Assembly (NCBI GenBank): GCA_050084515.1
Contig: CM114272.1
Span: 38,936,001-39,000,000, forward strand
Source of the DNA: Blasia pusilla
Taxonomy: Eukaryota > Marchantiophyta > Marchantiopsida > Blasiales
Direction of reading: 5' to 3'
DNA: 64,000 bases
Shown here: one piece after another, positions 10,910-20,174 of the stretch
How positions within the stretch are numbered: the stretch's first letter is position 1
Layout of the letters: each line of letters opens with the position of its first letter
The notes under the pieces: generated by a model
What the model saw: only the letters and a program-made list of their open reading frames with translations
Told to the model about the DNA's origin: nothing
Databases searched by the model: none
Position numbers and translations under genes: made by a program

Positions 10910-11757
10910 TGGATTTAAGGAGGTGAACTCCTCCTAAAACAAAATTAAATCAAAGGGAATTTCAAATTCCAGAGACATTGTATTAACACAAGCATTTCAC
11001 ACAGGAAAAAGAGACTGCGGTGAGACATATGATCTCTCTCTGCCAAACTCATTCGAAACAGAAATAAGTGGAGAAATGATTCTCAATTAATACGTCGGCT
11101 CTTTACTTCTAATTGAAGTTACTGCTGCATGTCTCTAACTCCATCCTCAAAGCCATCAACAACAAGTGAGACTGATTCCGGGGTACAAAGAGGAATAATT
11201 CTTCATTCCAAGAAGAGCAAACACTGTTGATTCTATGAAATGGGCCAATTCCACTCCTCAATAGCCAATCTCCAAGGGCGAGAGCCTTCTGTCAAGAGCT
11301 CTTCTCCCCATGATGTATTTGACTATGATAAAATGGAAAAAAGACCATCAATCGATTCCCTGCCCAAGGTTCAAGGGTTCGAGAACCTACAATCCTAACT
11401 GAAATTCTGCTTAACTGCTTCCTAAAGCTACTAACTGTCTAACTCCTACAGTACTAACCGGACCAAGATCTTCACTGAAAACCACCACGTAATCGTCAAA
11501 AGGGTGATCTCGTGGAAAGGCGAAATGGCGGTTTGGCGAACTCGTGATCTCGCAAACTCAGAATTAAGTCCTAACGATTGAATTTGGCCAATAACTGAAC
11601 TTTCCTAATTTCTAAGGGATTCCAATTCATTCCTATTTCCTAATATGCATTCCCTACTCCTAAATCTAAGTGGAATACTCCCAACCAAGGGAATTACTGC
11701 CTAAAGGTATCCAAAATTGTCAAAAATCTCTACAACTTAAGAAAGGTGCATACCACA
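10910..11757 (-). repeat. Inverted LTR copy of element D
   Basis: Reverse complement of 5640 to about 6481, near-identical along its length; both copies carry the gttcgcgagatcacgagttc-type motif. It lacks the last ~210 bp of the LTR (R/U5 side). Its outer end reads ..GGTGCATACCACA and is followed by TTGAT. No coding sequence. Confidence 0.8.
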
Positions 11758-12500
11758 TTGATGGAAAGACCGCAAAGATGGATGCCATCACCAGGATCAA
11801 AGAAAACTCCAGGTTTCCATTTATTCAAAGATGGAAATTCATGGGCCAAGGAGGCAAGGGATCCAGGGCGTAGGTATTCAAAATGTCTACTACAGGGCCA
11901 TCCAGTGGCCTCGATCTTATTAACAAAATGAGGGAGGGAGAAGATCTATTTGGGAGCTAGGTCAGTTTTGATATTTGCTACAGAGTTTTGAATGGATGGT
12001 TGACCATGGATGCACACGTCTATGACCATGTGGAGAAGGGTGTCAAAACCATATTTGTTTGTGAGGTAAAAGCAAAAGATGCTGGAAGCTTGAAAATTTG
12101 CTGGTTACTCCTACTATAGGTATGGTCAAGGAAAAAAAAGTGGCCCCTAAAATTTATGGGTATATGGCGGACAATGCAAAACCGGGTTGGATTGCTATCC
12201 GGGAGGTGTTCTGGGAGGTGAAGCTCAACCGGAAAGGGAGAGGTTGGATGCATTCCATTGGCAACAATCCGTGACACAGTACACAAAATTTGCATGAAGG
12301 AGAATAAGAGAACACAGCACGTTGCTCTCCTACAAAAATGCAAGGACAACAAAACCTTGAAGCAAGCCATGGAGTGCCAAGAAGAACTTCATGTGTGGCG
12401 GCGCAAGCATGCAATTGAAGGGAAATATAAAGAATTGTGTTCCTGGTTGAGTTGGTGGACGGTTTGTATGAGGTAATGGGGAAACTTTATGCGGCAGGTG
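11758..12500 (+). pseudogene. MULE transposase core remnant (copy M2, 3' part)
   Basis: Resumes the transposase after element D and aligns with 28914-29660 of T1. Visible pieces include RFPFIQRWKFMGQGGKGSRA, a MADNAKPGWIAIREVF-like second-Asp region (about 12165-12220), and CQEELHVWRRKHAIEGKYKE then LCSWLSWWTV. The last piece ends at a splice-donor-like ATGCGGCAG|GTGAGTT near 12495, the same exon end as in T1 at about 29657. Frames switch repeatedly. The SWIM exon does not follow; the sequence passes into palindromes and then unrelated DNA. Confidence 0.6.
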
Positions 12501-12544
12501 AGTTAAATATTTTTCCCTTTCTAGCTCACATCTGTCTATGGCTT

Positions 12545-12685
12545 CTTTCCGTCTAGTTGCAAGTTGTCTGAGTCTAGTAGGTTGCAAATATTGGTGTTCT
12601 GCAATCCATCAGAATCTGACAGGTTCAAAATCTAACATCAACCCATCCAAATCTGACAATTTGCAGATTCGGATGGGTTGATGAA
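12545..12685. repeat. Palindrome units in the M2 intron position
   Basis: Three to four diverged 27-bp palindrome units right after the conserved splice donor: gtctgagtctagtaggttgc, gcaatccatcagaatctgac with its partner arm, and an inverted pair aacccatccaaatc..gattcggatgggttg spanning 12638-12678. Same intron position as the arrays in T1, but different unit sequences and number. Confidence 0.6.
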
Positions 12686-12689
12686 TGTT

Positions 12690-14079
12690 AGGCAGGAGGA
12701 AAATCAAGAAAGAAGCAAATATAAGGAGGGAAAAATGGTGTTTGAGCTCTTTCCAATGGAGCGTGCTCGTTTCTCCATTGGAAAGATCGCGAGAAAATCT
12801 GAGTCCAACTGTGAAAACGAGACCGGAAACAGAGTTGATTTGAGAAAGATTCCAAAAAGAATCCCCCCTTGAGATGAGAGGATCACAGGTACACAGGTGT
12901 GAAAGGGCAGGAGGGCAGCGCTGGAGCTGTTGTGGGAGGCATCAAAACTTAAGTTCTAATGGCCCTTGTTTGGGAAGTGAGAAGGATTGAGGAGGAGGAG
13001 AGCTCTTCATTCAATCGGAACTGAAGCTTGATACCCCTTGTTGGTGAACATGGTTTAGGCAAGGAAGAAGCTACCATGTAGCTTTCCCTCGTTGAGAGGT
13101 TGAGAAAGGTTTGGGTGCCACTAGTTTGGAGCCGTTACTGGAGTACAGCTAGGACTGCTAGCCACAGAGTTAGTGGGGTTGAGGGAGGCATGAGAACTTA
13201 AGTTCCAATTCATGAGACCCCTCCTAAGAGGTAGTTTAGAGCAGAGCGGCAAAGTGGGAATCAGAACTGAAGTTCTGATTTAGCAGCACGGGCCAAGTCA
13301 CTTGAAGGGCACAACACAGCACGGCCTGCCAAGGGTAACAAAGAGTTGCAAAAGAGATTTGGAACTCAAGTTCCATTTCAAGCATATTTAAGCCAAGGCG
13401 TGGTTCAACTCCATGGTGGTCATCTCAACGGCGTAGTTGAGATTGGCACAGCGGGAGTGACAAGGAAGCAAAGAGGATTTGGAACTCAAGTTCCAATTTT
13501 GTCTCAGTTGAAGAATAGTGGAACGTCTCAACTCCAGTTGACTACTACAGCGTGGCATAGTGCGGCAACATAGGAAAGTGAAGTGAGGAGGGAATTGGAA
13601 CTTCAGTTCTAATTCCACTCTTCAGTTATGGGTCTTCTCTATAGGGAGGTGGGGAGGATAGGAAGGAGGCAATCCAAACCTTAGTTCCCATTCCGCTCCT
13701 CAGTTGTGTTGGGTTCTCTCTACAGGGAGGTGGAGAGGATAGTGAAGGAAATTAGAACTCAAGTTCTGATCCCTTTGGCGCAGACCCAAGGAGTGAGGTT
13801 GGCAATACTCTCAATTTCAACACAACGTTTAGATAAAGGAGAGAAGAATTGGAACTCAAGTTCCCATTCCGCGGATTCCCAAGTGAGGGGCGGCTCTTCT
13901 TCAAGCTCGGTGAGAGGAAGGAGGAAGAATCATAACTGTGGTTCCTATTCCAAGGCTTGTTCAAGCGGGCTCAGCTTCTTCTATCTGGTGCGGCGCGGCG
14001 CGGTGTGAAGCAGAGAGGGAGGAGTGAGCAATTGGAACTTTAGTTCCAATTTTGTCATTGTTCTATGAAGTAAGGAAGG
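12690..14079. repeat. Array of GGAACT..AGTTCC palindromes, no gene
   Basis: No coding sequence supported. About 12 units of a 14-bp palindrome GGAACTYNAGTTCC, usually followed by NATTCC, occur every 60-130 bp. Exact or near-exact units lie at 13361-13374 and 13481-13494 (both GGAACTCAAGTTCC), and others near 12947, 13193, 13263, 13596, 13677, 13755, 13851, 13929 and 14036. Spacers are G/A-rich and partly tandem (gaggtggRgaggatag occurs twice near 13650 and 13730). The same palindrome recurs at 57458-57712, more than 40 kb away. Confidence 0.7.
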
Positions 14080-14149
14080 AAGGAGTGAGCCAAGAGCAAT
14101 TCGGCACTCTTTCAGGTGAAGGAAATTTTATGATGTCCAAGTTCCGAGT

Positions 14150-14445
14150 GAGTTGGCAAAGCGGCGTAGCAATCATAACCCAAGTTCCAATGTTGGTTTG
14201 CCTACTCTCAAGTCTATATTTTTGTTGGCCGAGCATATTGAGCTCAACCTACTTGAGGACAGAGTTTTGATGACAGGTGCGTCATCTTCAAGGGAGACGA
14301 CACGAGTGACGATGTCTGTGCGCGACACACTACTCGAGATAGAGTCATGGGACCGAAGGCTACGGGAGGATACCAAGAGCCAGGACCACAACCAGTTAAG
14401 TCATACGTCCACTTTGCAGGGGAGAGTCTACCGGGACGGGTGAGA
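14150..14445 (+). pseudogene. gag: gag C-terminal remnant of element A
   Basis: The frame reads LPTLKSIFLLAEHIELNLL and DRVLMTGASSSRETTRV. It matches gag of element B (LTHVFALSEKIELNMVKERA, then TTVFSRDTTTTS, at about 50520-50790 minus). The rest of gag is missing or too decayed. The zinc knuckle seen in B is not visible here. Confidence 0.5.
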
Positions 14446-14498
14446 CACTAGCTTGGGGCGCAATAGTGATGGAGAGGCATCCATAGATTTCATGGGAT
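14404..14498 (+). repeat. 95-bp direct repeat, copy 1
   Basis: Nearly identical to 15752-15846 (tacgtccactttgcagggga ... tagatttcatgggat). Translation gives RNSDGEASIDFMG, resembling the protease-region end of element B (GDGRMSQVHVRFIYGA). Copy 1 lies before the inverted protease block, copy 2 after the truncated methyltransferase, so a protease piece has been duplicated around the DNMT. Confidence 0.7.
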
Positions 14499-14549
14499 GC
14501 AAAGGAATATCCTTTGCACAACAGTTGTTGCTGCCTGGAGGGAGCGCGG

Positions 14550-14902
14550 ATGCAAAGGATATTCCTTTGCATGCTCGTCATCGTATGCCATTCCTCATGA
14601 TTATCCTCCACAGTTGCCACAATAAGCAACAATTGTTGTGGTCGACCCTCAGAGTGAACCATCAAGTCTCCCTACATACTACACGGGTAGTTGATTGGCT
14701 CGTCCCACATCTGACATGGACATGGAGTAATCTCACACTTCCAAAATCCCATCGCTACACATGCCACCTTCCCCAACATAAGGGGTTGTGCTCTTGAATC
14801 GTTGTGTTGTGTTGTGGAAGGATACACAACACAACGCCGATGCAAAGGATATTCCTGTGGAGGATAGTCTTGAGGAGTGGCATGCGATGACAAGCATGGC
14901 TC
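14550..14902. other. Inverted protease block bounded by inverted repeats
   Basis: The protease active-site region of element A lies on the wrong strand. Minus-strand 14810-14672 reads DSRAQPLMLGKVACVAMGF, matching DSGAQPLMLGKAACIGLG of element B. The block is bounded by ~45-bp inverted repeats (14569-14613 and 14856-14901), each next to a palindromic tgcaaaggatattcc motif (14552-14570 and 14841-14856; a third near-copy at 14496-14518). This looks like inversion between the repeats. Confidence 0.7.
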
Positions 14903-14994
14903 CATCTGGTGGTGATACTTCTTTAGCTTTGTGGGGAACAAGCATTGATTTGCAGAGGAGAGTAGACGAGCTCATGAGGCAGGCGTGGAGCCGA

Positions 14995-15700
14995 GCCTAT
15001 GCTCTAGAGCGAGAGGGGACAGAGTTACCACGTGCTCTAGGAGTGGAGATGTTGACACCCTTGAACACCACATCGATTGTGAGGCAGTATCCCGAGGAGG
15101 GTGTGCGTATACTAGATCTCTTTGGAGGGATTAGTACAATGTTGGCTGCAGTATTGCAGGCCAGCGTACGAGTATAGCAGTACTTGTATGTGGAGAGGGA
15201 TGAGACTGCACATAGAGTCTCATTACATCATGTGTTGAGACTAGTCCAGCAGTATCTTGAGTTATTGCCAGTGTCTGCACTCAAGGGATACCAACATGTA
15301 TTATCGGCCAACATTTTGTCATTCGGGGCGCCAGATCTAGATAGAGTTGGTATGATACACTTGGTGGTGGCAGGGTGGCCATGTCAGGTCATTCTACGGC
15401 GGGTCGAGGACTTGGTTTGCAGGACCCGAGGTTGGCCATGTTTTGGGAGATGTTGCGAGTTCTGAGACACTTGCAGACTACCCAGCGATATTCTCCAGCT
15501 TACATTTTGGAGGACGTCCCATTGTTAGGTGACACTCGAGCCCGAGTGATGGCGAGTGTACATCAGGTGCGGTCATGGATAGGACCGGCGGTGATGTTGG
15601 ATGCGGCAAGTGTTGGATCGCATGCTTACCGTCCATGATTGTGGTGGACAAACCTTTTACCATCTGAGTTATTTAGACGGGCTTATGATGGAGTCTAGAT
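14995..15700 (+). pseudogene. DNMT3-like cytosine-5 DNA methyltransferase remnant (element A)
   Basis: A C5-methyltransferase would transfer a methyl group from SAM to cytosine. Motifs appear in canonical order: I, ILDLFGGISTMLAA (15109-15150); II, YVERDETAHRVSL (15187-15225); IV, AGWPCQ (about 15370-15390); VI, YILEDVPLLGDT (15513-15545); VIII, the HAYRP..LWWTNLLP region near 15635. Order I-II-IV-VI-VIII is that of DNMT3/DNMT1 rather than the rearranged plant DRM type. A TAG at 15175, a one-base loss right after PCQ and a TGA in motif VIII break the frame. The target-recognition end with motifs IX-X is missing, replaced by the second copy of the 95-bp repeat. Confidence 0.8.
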
Positions 15701-15751
15701 ACAAATGAGCAATGGCTAAGCAACGACGGATGCAAGAGGCGTCTGTGACAT

Positions 15752-15846
15752 TACGTCCACTTTGCAGGGGAGCGTCTATCGGGACGGGTGAGACACTAGC
15801 TGGGTGCGCAATAGTGATGGAGACGCATCCATAGATTTCATGGGAT
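15752..15846 (+). repeat. 95-bp direct repeat, copy 2
   Basis: Second copy of the protease-derived segment at 14404-14498, with a handful of substitutions. It sits where the C-terminal third of the methyltransferase is expected. Confidence 0.7.
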
Positions 15847-16017
15847 ATATCACAAGAGCATAGAGGGATGGGAGTTCATTTTGCTGATGCATGACATAGT
15901 GAAGTGCCTAGAGAGTTGGTGTCTGAGTTGGGAGCGCATCCTGCTTCTCCAGGGATTGCTAATTAGCAACCACGACCATCCTCTTCTCCAGAGGTCACGA
16001 GAGAGACTTGAGAGCCA

Positions 16018-17440
16018 GTGATTGGTCCTAGGTTGATAGGAGCGGAGAGGAGACGAGTGTTGCAGTTCTTGTGGAGATTCACGGATTGTTTTGCATATAG
16101 TATGCACGACTTGGGTACACTAAAGGGTCATGGTATTCGGATCGAGTTGGATAGTGATACTCCTATCTTCCGACGACCCTACAGGATTTCCGACATGGAG
16201 CGAACCTTGATTCACAGTAGGGGTGGAGACTTGGCTAACGCTGGACTGGTGGAGAGATTGCTTGGCGAGTATGCATTTGCCACAATTATGCTAGCAAAGA
16301 TGGACATGCATGGCCAGTGGACCGATAGGTGGATGTGTGGGGATTACCGTCCTATATATCGGCATACAAAGGCCGATCGCTATGCCATGCCTACTCCCGA
16401 GGAGATCTTTGATATGGTGAGGCATGCAAGGATCTTCACTTGTTTGGATCTCCATGCTGGCTATCATCAGTTGCCCATTTGAGTGGAGGATAAGGAGAAA
16501 ACAACATTTTGGGGGATAGATCCTTTCGGGAAGGATTGTTGATACTTGTGGCGATTCTTACCATTTGGGTTGAAGAACGCCCTTGCGGGTTTTCAGCGAG
16601 TTATGGATAGGATTTTGGATGGTTTGGATTATGCAAGATGTTACATCGATGACATTATCATCTTCAGTGCCACCGTTGAGGAGCATGAGAGACATCTGGA
16701 GGAGGTGTTTTGACGATTGCAGTTACATGGGTTGAAGTTACATCCAGGCAAGTGCAGGTTCTTCCATGACCAGATTGCATACCTTGAACACATCATTTAT
16801 CCGGGGGATATTGGAGTTCAGCAGATGAAGGTGGAGTTCATAGCGCGCATTCTTGGCCCTATAGATGTGAGTCAAGTTCCAGCTTTCATGGGATTGGCAA
16901 ACTACTACCGATAGTACGAGAAGGGCTTTAGTGCAATTGCAAAGGCATTGACTTTGTTGACTAGGTTGGACCAGGAGTGGTTTTGGGGAGATGATTAGGA
17001 GCAAGCATTTTAGGAGCTCAAGGACACGTTAACGTCCTCATCCATTTTGAGGAGACCTATGCATGGTTTTTCGTTCCAATTACATACAGACTGGAGTATG
17101 TTGGGGTTAGGAGCAGTGCTCACTCAGAGAGATGATGAGGGGGAGGAGTTTGTAGTGGCATATGCAAGCCGCTCAAACAATGCTGCGGAGGCAAAGTATA
17201 GTTCCTATGAGGGGGAGTGCTAAGCTGCAATGTGGGCAGTGACCCATTTTAGATGTTATTTATTCGGGAACCCTGTCATGCTCATCACTGATCATCATCC
17301 ACTCAGATGGTTGATGGAGTCTGACAAGCTAACTCAGAAGCTTGCTAGATAGTCACTCTTGTTGCAAGAGTATGATTTTCATGTTGTCCATTGCCCAAGA
17401 CATCTGAACTAGGATGCGACGGGTTGGGCTGTAACCCATG
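16018..17440 (+). pseudogene. Reverse transcriptase and RNase H of element A
   Basis: The Ty3/gypsy RT reads GHGIRIELDSDTPIFRRPYR, MCGDYRPIYRHTKADRYAMP, IFTCLDLHAGYHQLPI, RFLPFGLKNALAGFQRVMD and the catalytic CYIDDIIIF. The thumb follows: LHPGKCRFFHDQIAYLEHII and AFMGLANYYR. RNase H continues as LHTDWSMLGLGAVL, VVAYASRSNN and ITDHHPLRWLMES. At least eight in-frame stops occur (for example after QLPI, YYR, EGEC and KLAR). Compared with element B, several are TAG or TGA where B has Arg, Gln or Trp. Inactive. Confidence 0.85.
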
Positions 17441-17689
17441 CACAAGCGAGAGTGATGCAACTAGAGCGCGGTGGCATGTTGAGAGTGATGAGGAGATGGT
17501 GTCGGGTTGGCACGTATCTGCCTATTTGTGTATGTTGGCTATGTCAGGTCAATAATAGGCATCCACTCCAGGAGGGAGGTTGGATGGTGAGTCCTCAGAT
17601 CCAGAGGCTAATGAGGAGTTGACAAGGACTAGAGACATCCACGATGATGAAATGGTCTTCGAGTACGTGCGGATGGTGTCTTAGCAAGC

Positions 17690-18760
17690 ACGGTGGGTGC
17701 TAGAGAGCGAGATCAAGTCCTACAGCGAGCCAGGAGGTTCATGCAGGAGGGGACGCATGTGCTTCAAGCTTGGGAGGATGGACGAGTACAGATGGTGGCG
17801 CATCCTTTGCAGCGAGCACGAGTCGTGAGACATGCTCACGAGGAGTTAGGGCATTTTGGAGTCAAGCATACGTATATCTTGATTCAGATTTAGTATTGGC
17901 GGTATGGTATGCAGACTGATGTTTAGTAGTTTGTAGCTAGATGCATTGTATGTGATAGGGTGCGAGCATTGTTCAATGCTCCGACACCACACTTGCATTC
18001 TTTACCGATCATGGGATTAGGATATCATTGGAGTTTAGACTTTGCAAGGCCTTTACCATTGACAGGATGCTATAGTCAGTACGCGTTGGTCATGGTGGAA
18101 AACTTCTCCGAGTGGATTGAGTTGGTAGCCTTTCCGAATAGGTCGGGTGAGGGAGTGGCTTATGCATTTCTTGATAGAGTGCTTAGTCATTTTGGTGCAC
18201 GAGCAGAGATGTTAACAAACCAAGGTATTGAGTTTAGGGGTGACTTTCAGGCCTTGAGTGATTAGGCATTGATAGATCATCGTACGACTTCTGAAGATTA
18301 TCCGGAAGCAGATGGTTTGGTAGAGAGAGTTGTGAAGAGAGGATTGCGAAAGTATGGACTACAGAGAGGACACTTGGGAGATTGGGACCTACAACTTCCG
18401 TGGTTGGCGATGGGTTACCGCTTCAGTCAGCAGGCATCCTTGGAATCATTTTCACCGTATTTCTTGCTCTATGGGAAAGAGCCAGAGTTACCGTCATCGA
18501 TTCGACGAGATGTGGTTGAGGTACTTGACCTCGACAATCCATACGTATGGGTGTGAGCATGTTCTCAGCGGGCTGAGCTCTTTCGAAGAGTCATGCCTAT
18601 GGTGTTTGAGAACCTAGCTATTGATCAGCATCGCAATACTCTCAGGTACGCCACTACACGTGGAGGAGGCTATCGACCAGGGATTTTGCGATTCCATCTT
18701 GGCAATTATGTCTACCTACAACAGATAGCGCCGATGACATTGGACTTGTGACGGCGGGAC
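17690..18760 (+). pseudogene. Integrase of element A
   Basis: The zinc-binding N-terminal domain reads RHAHEELGHFGVKHTY then ARCIVC (HHCC). The catalytic core shows D in WSLDFARPLP, D/N in MLTNQGIEFRGDF (the second Asp appears as Asn) and E in YPEADGLVERVV. A GPY/F-like C-terminal module follows (ELFRRVMPMVFENLAI, LRYATT, LRFHLGNYVYLQQIAP). Stops occur within the zinc domain, after ALSD and after YVWV. Element B has a better preserved copy at 34054-35181. Confidence 0.8.
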
Positions 18761-18843
18761 GGACTATTTTGCAAGTGTGAGAGATTTTTCCTTCAAGAGT
18801 CCTTGTTTTAGAGGGTCACGATGGTACCGTTTGGAAAGATCAT

Positions 18844-19068
18844 GTGCGTAATTGTGCACCATGTCATCTCCCAAACATGGATGGGAGGATTGATCGGAGC
18901 TTGGAAGTTGTTCCTCCATGCTTGAGATGCATGTTGTGTGGGTCCGCCAAAGGCGCAACCACGATGCTAGTTTGTGATGGGTGTTCTCAAGGATGGCATA
19001 TGTCGTGTTTGACGCCGCCTCTTGACTTGGTTCCTCAAGGAAGTTGGCTTTATCCCAGATGTACATAG
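18844..19068 (+). pseudogene. PHD finger at the 3' end of pol (element A)
   Basis: C4HC3 spacing: LRCMLCGSAKG, MLVCDGCSQGWHMSCLTPP, then GSWLYPRC, followed by a stop. Aromatic WH and W-x-x-x-C positions agree with PHD fingers, which commonly read histone H3 tails. In this position many plant gypsy elements carry a chromodomain. The finger itself is intact in sequence, but a frame change separates it from integrase. Confidence 0.8.
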
Positions 19069-19235
19069 GTGTGATAGGTAGATACAAGATGACTCTTGAT
19101 GTTATGGATTGCAAGAAGGTGACTAACAATGCGGCGACATAGTACGTGACCTCTTGATCTTAGCACCAAAAAGGTGCATAGCATTTAGACTTGTTTTGTA
19201 GGCTATCTGGAGTTAAAGGGACCTAACCACCAGCT

Positions 19236-19245
19236 AGGGGGGCGA
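19236..19245 (+). promoter_or_regulatory. Polypurine tract of element A
   Basis: AGGGGGGCGA lies immediately before the 3' LTR start. The same motif (AGGGGGGCGAG, minus strand) precedes the 3' LTR of element B at 33587-33597, with similar upstream context (ggacctaaccRccag). Confidence 0.75.
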
Positions 19246-19365
19246 TTGGGGTTGTCCAGTTGTTCATGTGTAGAGATGATAGGATTCATAGCTAGATGGA
19301 TCTTATACATGTGTATGCATGACAACCAATGTATATTGGCAACGATATATATTCGCACGACTGCT
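19246..19365 (+). repeat. 3' LTR (start) of element A
   Basis: Begins TTGGGGTTGTCCAG. Its first ~120 bp match a separate LTR fragment at 32495-32620. Its start differs from that of the B LTR. The downstream boundary is unclear. From 19366 to 19541 nothing recognisable is present. Confidence 0.6.
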
Positions 19366-19541
19366 ATCATGATAGATGAGACGTAGCGTGAGATAGTATC
19401 GAGGTCTTAGAGGGGTCTTGTACTCCCCTATTTTGAGAGGTCATATGTGACCTGCTCTTAGGACGTGACTTAGGAATGTAGGTGATCCTTCCTTTTATGA
19501 GGAGTGGCAACCTTGGAGAGGTTGACCTTCCCAGCCATGTA

Positions 19542-19579
19542 TGGCTCCACTTGGACCTATAGGGTTGTGGGTTAGTTGG
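19542..19579 (+). repeat. R1 repeat, left part, with T1 target duplication
   Basis: Matches the reverse complement of 4873-4910 and ends in GTTAGTTGG (19571-19579), the 9-bp target duplication of T1. The R1 sequence continues at 32053 on the other side of T1. Confidence 0.8.
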
Positions 19580-19640
19580 GGGGGCTGGTATTCTGGCAAG
19601 AGAGAGTAAGAGAGGAGATGAAGAGAGGAAGAGAGGAGAG
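19580..19640 (+). repeat. Left terminal inverted repeat of T1
   Basis: Starts GGGGGCTGGTATTCTGG and passes into gtaagagaggagatgaagag. The right end read inward starts GAGGTGCGGTAAGAGG. The pair is imperfect but shares the GGTA/GTAAGAG core and GA-rich continuation, also seen at 556 and, inverted, at 54505. Confidence 0.6.
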
Positions 19641-19679
19641 TCTCTCTTCAAAAAAAAGGGCCAAATCCGCCTCCTCTCT

Positions 19680-20110
19680 TCAAAACTTTTTGACATATTT
19701 GAAATTTTCGTTTGCTTTCAAATTCAAGAAATCTCTAGAAGAGAGTAGGTAGTGGTCCACATTTGGCCCTAAAAAAACCTCCTCTTTCCTGGGGGCGAGA
19801 AAAAAGGAGACATCATAAGACCACCCTAAACATTTTTCCATCATTGTCCATGTGAGCCTAAGTTTCTTAACATTCCTCTGATCGGTCAACAAAAAGCAAA
19901 GGTGCCCTTGGTATTTTTGTTGGAGGACCACCCGGATGGGTACCTCTCTTTTGCAGGATTGTTGCCTACATCATGGCCTCCCTAAATTGCCCCATAACCA
20001 ACTTCACATCGATTATGAATGGTGTCCGCTCAAGACCAACTTTCTGAAATGTGAAAAATCAGATCCTAAGGCTCTTAAAACCGAGAAGTCGCACCCTCCC
20101 AACCCGTAAG
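19680..20110 (-). pseudogene. Unidentified reading frame at the T1 left end
   Basis: Minus-strand 19931-19680 reads GHLCFLLTDQRNVKKLRLTW then KCLGWSYDVSFFLAP. The pattern of a hydrophobic strand, a long helix and a W-rich strand loosely resembles the region after the catalytic motif of the methyltransferase exon at 22421-22851 (GCFLVLTGGSEDELF..W). It could be a fragment of a paralogous domain. Upstream sequence to 20110 reads FIIDVKLVMGQFREAM with a stop. I do not claim a function. Confidence 0.3.
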
Positions 20111-20174
20111 AAAGCTCACCATAAGAAATGAAAGATTTTTAGAAGTGATTTTCTTCCACCCTGCACCCACGACG

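Larger units (their letters stand above)
5640..11757 (+). mobile_element. Ty3/gypsy element D with inverted LTRs
   Basis: A 6118-bp insertion in M2 with 5-bp target duplications TTGAT at 5635-5639 and 11758-11762. The left end is a full LTR (5640-6691) followed by a tRNA-Asp-type primer site and gag, protease and the start of RT on the plus strand. RT then stops near 10905 and an LTR copy follows in reverse orientation (11757 back to about 10910). Both outer ends are therefore U3 starts: TTTGGTTTGCACC on the left and, read inward from the right, TGTGGTATGCACC. The rest of RT, RNase H, integrase, the PPT and the normal 3' LTR are absent. Related to element C by gag and protease sequence. Confidence 0.8.
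14080..19365 (+). mobile_element. Ty3/gypsy element A with DNA methyltransferase and PHD finger (scrambled)
   Basis: Decayed relative of element B in plus orientation. In order: gag remnant (14150-14445), a disordered protease region containing an inverted block, a DNMT-like domain (14995-15700), RT and RNase H (16018-17440), integrase (17690-18760), PHD finger (18844-19068), polypurine tract (19236-19245) and the start of a 3' LTR. Many in-frame stops, frameshifts and rearrangements show it is long dead. The 5' LTR was not found; the left edge at 14080 is where gag similarity starts, not a mapped terminus. Confidence 0.75.

Noticed and set aside
14995-15700. Host chromomethylase or DRM gene by chance next to a retroelement
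   Set aside because: The domain lies in sense between gag/protease and RT in two diverged copies; motif order is not DRM-like and no chromodomain or BAH domain is present.
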